Assembly: GCA_945965245.1 (NCBI GenBank) | Contig: CAMFNC010000005.1 | Coordinates: 1-6,109 of the forward strand | DNA from: an uncultured Porphyromonas sp. | GTDB lineage: Bacteria > Bacteroidota > Bacteroidia > Bacteroidales > Porphyromonadaceae | DNA length: 6,109 nt | Reading direction: 5' to 3' | Shown here: piece after piece, positions 1 to 5,228 of the stretch | Numbering within the stretch: the stretch's first letter is position 1 | Layout: each line of letters opens with the position of its first letter | Translations under genes and position numbers: made by a program | The notes under the pieces: generated by a model | Told to the model about the DNA's origin: nothing | What the model saw: the letters and a program-made list of their open reading frames with translations, nothing else | The model's database searches: none

Positions 1-2
1 TA

Positions 3-71
3 CCCTATCGGCATGTCATTAAACAGGAAAAAGTTATTCAAGCTTTTCTTTTTGACAATTATCAGATTTGA
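3..71 (+). other. possible 3' tail of an upstream gene (very uncertain)
   Basis: Frame 3 is open from the window edge for 22 codons and stops with TGA at 69-71. The peptide (PYRHVIKQEKVIQ...) has a protein-like composition. Frame 1 is also open from the edge, to a TAA at 73-75, so the open frame proves little. Only sequence to the left of the window could show whether a gene ends here. No terminator with a T-run follows it. Confidence 0.15.
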
Positions 72-76
72 ATAAC
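33..76. repeat. 9-bp perfect inverted repeat upstream of the helicase gene
   Basis: GTTATTCAA at 33-41 is the exact reverse complement of TTGAATAAC at 68-76, with 26 bp between the arms. No T-run follows the right arm, so it does not look like an intrinsic terminator. It lies about 50 bp upstream of the proposed -7 element and could be an operator or an mRNA hairpin. The region is AT-rich, so chance is possible. Confidence 0.4.
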
Positions 77-128
77 ATTATTTGAAAAAATGAAACCTTA
101 TTAAAACATGATTTATTAAAAAAATAAT

Positions 129-136
129 TACATTTG
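129..136 (+). promoter_or_regulatory. putative Bacteroidota -7 promoter element for the helicase gene
   Basis: TACATTTG matches the Bacteroidota sigma-ABfr -7 consensus TAnnTTTG exactly. It ends 20 bp before the helicase ATG, which implies a very short leader of roughly 15 nt. No clear TTTG or TTG -33 element lies at the usual distance, since the sequence near 103-112 is only AT-rich. That keeps confidence moderate. Confidence 0.5.
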
Positions 137-156
137 TATGCACTATCATACTAAAT

Positions 157-1509
157 ATGAATTTTTACGATTTTGATCTGCATGATGAGGTTTTGGATGG
201 GTTGGATGCGATGAACTTTAGCACCCCTACTCCCGTACAAGAAGCAACTATCCCCATTTTTCTTGAAGGACATGATTTAATGGCATGTGCCCAGACCGGT
301 ACCGGGAAAACAGCAGCCTATCTTCTGCCTATTTTAGATAAATTGAGTAGTGGTGACTATTCTGACAAACACGTCAATGCCATTATCATGGCTCCCACTC
401 GCGAATTGGCTCAGCAAATAGACCAACAAGTACAAGGTTTTTCTTATTTCCTACCGGTTTCTGCCGTTGCTATCTATGGAGGAACAGACGGCATTCAATG
501 GGAGCAACAGCAAAGAGGCATTAATATGGGATGCGACATCATCATTGCCACTCCCGGAAGACTCATTTCGATGCTCAATCTGGGCACAGCCGACCTCTCT
601 CATGTTTCATTTTTTGTTTTGGATGAAGCCGACCGCATGTTGGACATGGGGTTCTATGAAGATATCATGCAAATCTACAGACAGCTATCTCCCAATGTAC
701 AAACTGTGATGTTTTCCGCCACTATGCCTCCCAAAATCAAAAAGTTGGCCGATGGCATCTTGAAAAATCCCAAACACATCGAAATAGCTATTTCTCGTCC
801 ACCGGAGAGCATTATCCAATCTGCATATATCTGTTACGAAGCACAGAAACTTCCTATCTTGAAACAATTATTTCAAGAAACACCACCCACCACACGAACA
901 CTTATCTTCGCTTCATCCAAATTGAAAGTCAAAGAATTGGCACACACACTTCGCCGAATGACGTTCAATGCTTCCGAGATGCACTCAGACTTAGATCAGA
1001 TGCAACGCGAACAAGTCATGCGTGACTTCAAAAACGGCTATGTGGATGTATTAGTAGCCACCGATATTGTGGCTCGTGGCATTGACATTGATGATATCAA
1101 ACTGGTTATCAATTATGACATTCCACACGACCCAGAAGACTATGTACACCGTATTGGACGAACAGCCAGAGGGACTACCGGAGCGGAGGGATTGGCCATC
1201 ACTTTTGTAAGCCAACAAGAACAATTCGATTTTGGTAAAATCGAGGATTTTTTGGGTAAACCGGTTTACAAACTTCCCATAGATGCCAAATTCGGGGGAA
1301 CACCTGCTTATGAACCACGCAAGCGCTCTAACGGCAAGCACTTTCCCCAAAAATCGGATAAACATCGTCACAGTAAAAATCAAAATAATCTTCACTCAAA
1401 AGAAAAAAACTGTAATCAGCCTCATGCCGATGGTCAGCCCTCACAGAAAAAACATCACCGTCGCAGGAATCGGCCTTCTAAAAATGCTCCCCAAACCGGA
1501 CTATCTTAA
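157..1509 (+). CDS. DEAD-box ATP-dependent RNA helicase, RhlE-like
   Basis: This 450-residue protein is a superfamily 2 RNA helicase that uses ATP to unwind or remodel short RNA duplexes. Such proteins act in ribosome assembly, mRNA decay or cold adaptation. All core motifs are present in order: the Q motif (Phe21 and TPVQ ending at Gln28), motif I AQTGTGKT at 45-52, Ia PTRELA at 80-85, Ib TPGR at 132-135, II DEAD at 156-159, III SAT at 187-189, IV LIFASS near 249-254, V ATDIVARGID at 301-310 and VI HRIGRTARG at 331-339. Residues from about 385 to 450 form a hydrophilic, Lys/Arg/His/Asn-rich tail with a cluster KKHHRRR near 431-437. Such tails usually bind RNA and are poorly structured. The ATG at 157 fits the family, with the Q motif about 20 residues in. 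It reads as intact and active. The exact paralogue (RhlE versus another DEAD group) cannot be fixed from sequence alone. Confidence 0.95.
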   Translation: MNFYDFDLHDEVLDGLDAMNFSTPTPVQEATIPIFLEGHDLMACAQTGTGKTAAYLLPILDKLSSGDYSDKHVNAIIMAPTRELAQQIDQQVQGFSYFLPVSAVAIYGGTDGIQWEQQQRGINMGCDIIIATPGRLISMLNLGTADLSHVSFFVLDEADRMLDMGFYEDIMQIYRQLSPNVQTVMFSATMPPKIKKLADGILKNPKHIEIAISRPPESIIQSAYICYEAQKLPILKQLFQETPPTTRTLIFASSKLKVKELAHTLRRMTFNASEMHSDLDQMQREQVMRDFKNGYVDVLVATDIVARGIDIDDIKLVINYDIPHDPEDYVHRIGRTARGTTGAEGLAITFVSQQEQFDFGKIEDFLGKPVYKLPIDAKFGGTPAYEPRKRSNGKHFPQKSDKHRHSKNQNNLHSKEKNCNQPHADGQPSQKKHHRRRNRPSKNAPQTGLS

Positions 1510-1530
1510 ACAACAAAAACTTTCTTCCCT

Positions 1531-2748
1531 ATGAATGCAGAACTATTAAAAGAACTCGAAAACAAAGGTAAGGCAGCACAAATCAAGAACGAGATTATCG
1601 CTTACGAAATCCAAAATGGAGCAGCCACACTGACAGATTTTGCTAAGATTCTCAATCTCAGCATCCCCACCGTGACAAAATTCATTACCGAATTGATGGA
1701 TCAAGGGGTAATCAAAGACTACGGCAAACTGGAAACGACCGGCGGTCGCTACCCAATCTTATACGGATTGAATCCAGAAGCCGGGTATTTCATCGGCGTG
1801 GACGTCAAAAACACATCCATCAATATGGGGCTCATGAATATGGTGGGCGAAATGACACATGTCAAGTATGACATCCCATACAAATTGGAAAACGACATGA
1901 TGCAACTGGAAGAAATGTGCAGCTTAATTCGTTTATTCATCAAAGAAATCGGCATCAAACCGGCAGAACTCCTTAACGTGAATATCAATCTGCCCGGACG
2001 AATCAATCCACGCACCGGCTACAGCCACGTATTGTTTAACTTCGGTGATGACAAATCTCTTTCCGATATTTTCTCCGAAAAACTCAAAATGAACGTTACC
2101 ATTGATAACGACACTCGCGGAATGGCCTTTGGCGAATATACTCAGGGTTATTGCATGGGTAAAAACTTCAAGCACGTGCTCTACCTCAATCTTAGTTGGG
2201 GCTTAGGCTTGGGGATCATCCTCGATGGCAAAGTATATATGGGTAAATCCGGATTCAGCGGCGAATTGGGGCATATCGGCGTATATGATAACCAAATACT
2301 CTGCCACTGCGGCAAAAAAGGATGCTTGCAGACAGAAGTCAGCGGTTCGGCCATGCACCGCATTCTGATGGAGCGAATTCAAAACAATGAAACTTCCATC
2401 TTGAGTGCTAAAGTGAAAGCCGGAGAAGAAGTCACCTTTGCCGATCTCATTGATGCCTGTAATCATGAGGATGTGCTTTGTTTGGAAATTTTGGGCGATA
2501 TGGGGCAAAAACTCGGCAGACAGATTTCCACCCTCATCAATATGTTCAACCCTGAATTGGTTATCATTGGCGGTACTCTCTCTCTCACAGGCGATTACCT
2601 GACACAATCCATCCAAAACGTGGTACGCACCTATTCACTCAACATCGTAAACCGAGATACCGAAATCGTAACCGCTTGTTTGGGTGAACGTGCCGGTGTA
2701 GTTGGCGCCTGCATGATGGCTCGCAGCCGCAGATTTATCGGACTTTAA
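1531..2748 (+). CDS. ROK-family transcriptional regulator (NagC/Mlc type)
   Basis: This 405-residue protein joins an N-terminal winged helix-turn-helix (about residues 15-65, with LTDFAKILNLSIPTVTKFI as the recognition region) to a sugar-kinase-like ROK domain (about 85-400). The ROK zinc site is intact: GELGHI with His248, then Cys258, Cys260 and Cys265 in CHCGKKGC. These sit one residue beyond the zinc ligands of E. coli Mlc (His247, Cys257, Cys259, Cys264). IDNDTRG at 191-197 corresponds to the sugar-contacting Asn-Asp of the fold. The N-terminal phosphate loop reads DVKNTS rather than DxGGTK, and the later loop reads LSWGLGLG rather than LGTGIGGG, so kinase activity is unlikely. It probably senses a sugar or sugar derivative and represses transcription. 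It starts 21 nt after the helicase stop and is probably co-transcribed. No sugar genes are visible nearby, so its targets are unknown. Confidence 0.92.
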   Translation: MNAELLKELENKGKAAQIKNEIIAYEIQNGAATLTDFAKILNLSIPTVTKFITELMDQGVIKDYGKLETTGGRYPILYGLNPEAGYFIGVDVKNTSINMGLMNMVGEMTHVKYDIPYKLENDMMQLEEMCSLIRLFIKEIGIKPAELLNVNINLPGRINPRTGYSHVLFNFGDDKSLSDIFSEKLKMNVTIDNDTRGMAFGEYTQGYCMGKNFKHVLYLNLSWGLGLGIILDGKVYMGKSGFSGELGHIGVYDNQILCHCGKKGCLQTEVSGSAMHRILMERIQNNETSILSAKVKAGEEVTFADLIDACNHEDVLCLEILGDMGQKLGRQISTLINMFNPELVIIGGTLSLTGDYLTQSIQNVVRTYSLNIVNRDTEIVTACLGERAGVVGACMMARSRRFIGL

Positions 2749-2828
2749 GAACCACAGCACCTTATCCCTACAAAAAGGAAAGTATCGGAACTTCATTCTC
2801 CCTAAATCAACTATTATTTGTAAAGAAC

Positions 2829-2875
2829 AACCGCTATCAAAGAGCTAAAAGCTCAATGATAGCGGTTATTTTTTT
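2829..2875 (+). terminator. strong intrinsic terminator after the helicase-ROK unit
   Basis: AACCGCTATCA at 2829-2839 pairs perfectly with TGATAGCGGTT at 2857-2867, giving 11 bp. Inside it, after a 2x2 A/A internal loop, GAGCT (2842-2846) pairs with AGCTC (2850-2854) around an AAA loop. The T-rich run TTATTTTTTT at 2866-2875 follows directly. It lies 80 nt after the ROK stop codon and isolates the helicase-ROK unit from the glutamate mutase operon. Confidence 0.93.
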
Positions 2876-2910
2876 GATTAAGAGGGTAGAAAGTGTGGTG
2901 TACTGGAAAA

Positions 2911-2998
2911 TTTATGTACAGATTGATTTTAATTTATGCACAAAATGCGCGCAATTTATGCATAAAATGAAATTGATTTATGCACAAAAAATTCAACA
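2911..2998. repeat. four direct repeats with an exact 22-bp period
   Basis: The 10-bp cores TTTATGTACA (2911), TTTATGCACA (2933), TTTATGCATA (2955) and TTTATGCACA (2977) start exactly 22 bp apart. Each is usually preceded by A residues and followed by an A-rich stretch, so copies 2-4 approximate AATTTATGCACAAAA. The other 10-12 bp of each unit vary, and the second unit contains GCGCGC. A 22-bp step is about two helical turns, so all cores would face the same side of the DNA. No matching unit continues at 2889 or 2999. Two explanations fit: terminal transposase-binding repeats of an IS21-like element, or a multi-site regulator-binding array. No transposase gene is visible beside it. The spacing is certain and the function is inferred. 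Confidence 0.85.
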
Positions 2999-3099
2999 CC
3001 TTCCGAAGCCGGTTCAAAAGGGCTTTCTGTAAGGAGAAATATTGGCGCAAAAAACATCATTCGGCAGCACGTATGGATATGTATAATAAAATCATCTAA
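2980..3099 (+). CDS. possible 39-residue basic peptide (doubtful)
   Basis: An ATG inside the fourth 22-bp repeat opens a 39-codon frame ending with TAA at 3097-3099. The product is strongly basic, with Lys/Arg-rich segments (for example RSRFKRAF and YWRKKHH), and has no signal peptide or membrane segment. I do not recognise it. No promoter or ribosome binding site supports it, and the flanking DNA is AT-rich. It may be a remnant of a mobile-element gene or simply a chance frame. A second, shorter frame (2967-3032, 21 codons) overlaps it and is equally unsupported. Confidence 0.15.
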   Translation: MHKKFNTFRSRFKRAFCKEKYWRKKHHSAARMDMYNKII

Positions 3100-3167
3100 G
3101 CATATTTACAGACAAAGCAACAAAAGACTATCAAAATGCCATTCTGACACATTGCTATTTTATCGGA

Positions 3168-3183
3168 CAAATTCGTCAATTTG
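3168..3183. repeat. 16-bp palindrome, possible operator
   Basis: CAAATT and AATTTG form a perfect 6-bp inverted repeat around CGTC. It sits about 65 bp upstream of the -33 region of the glutamate mutase promoter. Two AAAACGT stretches (3190 and 3213) lie just downstream. A regulator site is possible, but such a short AT-rich palindrome may also arise by chance. Confidence 0.3.
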
Positions 3184-3249
3184 AAAAATAAAACGTCAAA
3201 AAATTAAGCCTCAAAACGTAAAAATGAGAGATTTATCATACTGACTATC

Positions 3250-3279
3250 ATTGACATTAGAGTTTTATCCTTACTTTTG
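3250..3279 (+). promoter_or_regulatory. Bacteroidota-type promoter of the glutamate mutase operon
   Basis: TACTTTTG at 3272-3279 matches the -7 consensus TAnnTTTG. ATTG at 3250-3253 lies 18 bp upstream, near the usual spacing for the TTTG-like -33 element. Transcription would start around 3285-3288, leaving a leader of about 75-80 nt before the preferred glmS ATG at 3364. It is the best promoter-like sequence in the 615-bp gap. Confidence 0.65.
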
Positions 3280-3298
3280 TACTGCAATTACAAGCAGG

Positions 3299-3322
3299 TC
3301 TCTTTTTGCTGCTAAGAAGGGG
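3299..3322 (+). promoter_or_regulatory. weak hairpin in the glmS mRNA leader
   Basis: Bases 3299-3307 can pair with 3314-3322 around a GCTGCT loop, giving 9 bp of which three are G-U. An alternative 5-bp hairpin (3293-3297 with 3309-3313) would compete with it. The leader shows neither the conserved core nor the length of a cobalamin riboswitch. A role in control of glmS is only a possibility. Confidence 0.2.
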
Positions 3323-3363
3323 TCTGAGAAGTATAGGTGATTGCTCCAATTAATTTAATGCTT

Positions 3364-3774
3364 ATGAACGGAAAAACTATTGTTACCGGCGTTATCGGTG
3401 CCGATGCACACGCCGTGGGGAACAAAATTATTGCTTTTGCCTTGGAGCAAGCGGGCTTTAAGGTGATTAACTTAGGGGTGATGGTATCACAAGAAGAGTA
3501 CATCGAAGCTGCCATCGAAACCAATGCCGATGCCATTTTGGTATCATCTCTCTATGGTCACGGCGAAATCGACTGCCAAGGTCTGCGCGAGAAATGCGAA
3601 GAAGCCGGTCTGAAAAACATCCCCATCCTGGCCGGAGGTAATCTGGTGGTGGGCAAACAGAATTTTGAAGATGTGGCCAAACGTTTTGAAGCCATGGGTT
3701 TCAACAAAGTATATCCCCCGGGAACTCCCATTGAAGACACAATAGCTGATTTGAAAGATATCCTGCACATTTAA
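3364..3774 (+). CDS. glmS: glutamate mutase (methylaspartate mutase) sigma subunit, B12-binding
   Basis: This small subunit (136 residues from the ATG at 3364) carries the cobalamin-binding Rossmann-like domain of glutamate mutase (EC 5.4.99.1). It shows the full B12 signature: D14-x-H16-x-x-G19, where His16 is the lower cobalt ligand; SxL in SSLYG at 61-65; and the GG of AGGN at 91-92. VVGKQN, MGFNKVYPPGT and IADLKDIL follow as in clostridial GlmS/MutS, which is about 137 residues long. The open frame extends upstream to a GTG at 3337 (145 residues), and another ATG lies at 3358. I prefer 3364 because it puts the ligand at His16, exactly as in Clostridium cochlearium, and removes a non-conserved extension. 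It is the first gene of the operon, 41 nt before glmL. The symbol follows glutamate mutase usage (also mutS or mamA) and is not glucosamine synthase. Confidence 0.96.
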   Translation: MNGKTIVTGVIGADAHAVGNKIIAFALEQAGFKVINLGVMVSQEEYIEAAIETNADAILVSSLYGHGEIDCQGLREKCEEAGLKNIPILAGGNLVVGKQNFEDVAKRFEAMGFNKVYPPGTPIEDTIADLKDILHI

Positions 3775-3793
3775 TTCTATTCACTCTCTATCG

Positions 3794-3809
3794 TAGCTGA
3801 CAGCAGCTA
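3794..3809 (+). promoter_or_regulatory. hairpin between glmS and glmL
   Basis: TAGCTG (3794-3799) pairs perfectly with CAGCTA (3804-3809) around an ACAG tetraloop, with a further possible G-U pair outside. It occupies the 41-nt gap and ends 6 nt before the glmL ATG. With no T-run it is not a terminator. It could limit translation of glmL or protect the glmS message from decay, which would let the enzyme subunit outnumber its reactivase. Function is inferred. Confidence 0.5.
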
Positions 3810-3815
3810 TCTATC

Positions 3816-5201
3816 ATGAAATATCTAACGGTTGATTTCGGTAGTACCTATACAAAACTCACGGCCATAGACTCGGTTCGTGCCGAAGTTTTGGCCACGG
3901 CACAATCTTTCACCACCATCGAAACAAACGTATTGGACGGATTCAGAGCAGCAATGAGTAAATTGAATGCTGCGCTGGGATACACATTCGAATACGATGA
4001 AATGCTCTGTTGCAGCAGTGCTGCCGGCGGACTGAAAATGGTGGCTTTGGGCTTGGTGCCAGAATTGACGGCCAAAGCTGCACGCATGGCAGCTTCCAGT
4101 GCCGGAGCCAAAGTGATGAAAACGTATGCATTCGAAATCTCGGCTAAGGAGCAGCAGGAAATCTACGACACGAACCCCGACTTGGTATTGTTATGTGGTG
4201 GCACAGATGGTGGAAATAAAGAGGTTATCACAGCCAACGCCAAGCGACTGGCAGGCATCGACCGCTGTTTTGCCGTCATCGTGGCAGGCAATAAAAATGC
4301 AACGGAGGAGATCGACGCCATACTGGCTCGGTCGGGCAAGGACTATGTGATTACCGACAATGTGATGCCCAATTTCAACGAAGTCTGCATCGAGCCGGCC
4401 AAGGAGCAAATCAAAAATCTCTTCATCCGCAAAATCGTGGAGGCCAAGGGACTGACCGAGGCACAAAACATGACTCCCCACAAAATCATCCCCACACCAC
4501 TGGCTGTGATGAACGGTTGTGAGCTCTTTAGCAAGGGTTCTAAAAACCTGCCGGGACATGGCGACATGATGGCCATAGACATAGGCGGAGCCACCACGGA
4601 CGTGTATTCCATGGCCACAGGCGAACCCACGCTGGAAGCCACCATGATCAAGGGACTGCCCGAACCATACAGCAAACGCACAGTGGAGGGAGATTTGGGT
4701 ATGCGATACAGCCTACGCCATGTGGCAGAGGCCATAGACATGGCTCGCATCGAACGCGAAACCGGAATCCCCGGAGCCGACATACTGGCATGGGTGGATT
4801 GCTGCACACAGGCTCCGGATACCATTGCAACCAAAGGCAGCCGTGAAGAAAAAATAGAAGAAGCACTGGGACGTGCAGCCGTATCTTTGGCTGTGCAGCG
4901 CCACTGCGGTGTGCTCACCACCATCTATTCGCCCATGGGTCAGTTCTATTCGCTCACAGGAAAAGACCTGATGGATACCCCCTTTGTGATTGGCATCGGA
5001 GGTGTGATTATCAATAGCAACCACCCCAAGGATATCCTCAGTGGTGCTCAGTATGATATCAACCACGCCGAATCCGCCAAGCCCAAGAAGCCTAAATATA
5101 TGATAGATGCACGTTACATATTTGCCGCCATGGGGTTGCTCAGCACCGTGGACGCAGATTTGGCTCTTACCATTCTGAATAAAGAAATAAAAAATATCTA
5201 A
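3816..5201 (+). CDS. glmL: GlmL/MutL family ATPase, presumed glutamate mutase reactivating factor
   Basis: This 461-residue protein belongs to the GlmL/MutL family encoded between the two glutamate mutase subunits, and its length is close to that of clostridial homologues. It has the actin-like ATPase (ASKHA) fold: phosphate-1 DFGSTYTK at 7-14, LLCGGTDGG at 125-133, phosphate-2 DIGGATTDV at 255-263 and a GIGGV adenosine-type motif at 393-397. The family-typical segments SSAAGGLKMV (67-76) and GDLGMRYS (292-299) are present. By analogy with diol dehydratase and ethanolamine ammonia-lyase reactivases, it is thought to use ATP to exchange damaged cobalamin or protect the mutase. This rests on family knowledge and is not shown by the sequence itself. 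It is cytosolic, with no signal or membrane segment. It is unrelated to the DNA mismatch repair protein MutL. The gap to glmE is 27 nt. Confidence 0.93.
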   Translation: MKYLTVDFGSTYTKLTAIDSVRAEVLATAQSFTTIETNVLDGFRAAMSKLNAALGYTFEYDEMLCCSSAAGGLKMVALGLVPELTAKAARMAASSAGAKVMKTYAFEISAKEQQEIYDTNPDLVLLCGGTDGGNKEVITANAKRLAGIDRCFAVIVAGNKNATEEIDAILARSGKDYVITDNVMPNFNEVCIEPAKEQIKNLFIRKIVEAKGLTEAQNMTPHKIIPTPLAVMNGCELFSKGSKNLPGHGDMMAIDIGGATTDVYSMATGEPTLEATMIKGLPEPYSKRTVEGDLGMRYSLRHVAEAIDMARIERETGIPGADILAWVDCCTQAPDTIATKGSREEKIEEALGRAAVSLAVQRHCGVLTTIYSPMGQFYSLTGKDLMDTPFVIGIGGVIINSNHPKDILSGAQYDINHAESAKPKKPKYMIDARYIFAAMGLLSTVDADLALTILNKEIKNI

Positions 5202-5228
5202 TCACACGCTCACATACTAACGAATATT

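Noticed and set aside
2203..2616. 137-codon open frame on the - strand
   Set aside because: It is antisense to the ROK zinc-site and C-terminal region, which is clearly coding on the + strand.
2911..2998. CRISPR array
   Set aside because: The unit is only 22 bp with a 10-bp conserved core and 12-bp variable part, far shorter than CRISPR repeats and spacers, and no cas gene is present.
3001..3080. Possible cobalamin riboswitch fragment (GAAGCCGGTTCAAAAGG, then TCGGCAG)
   Set aside because: It faintly resembles part of the riboswitch core, but the following conserved CCGCxACTGT-like and B12-box segments are absent, and it lies upstream of the predicted transcription start.
3315..3345. TPP-riboswitch-like stretch (GGGGTCTGAGAAGTATAGG)
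   Set aside because: Only the CTGAGA-like half is similar. The second half of the thi-box core is missing, and thiamine has no clear link to this operon.
3337..3363. GTG (3337) or ATG (3358) as the glmS start
   Set aside because: Both add a non-conserved extension. The ATG at 3364 gives the family length and places the cobalt ligand at His16.
4343..4924. 193-codon open frame on the - strand
   Set aside because: It lies wholly inside glmL, whose motifs are all intact, and encodes no recognisable domain. It is an antisense shadow of a GC-richer gene.
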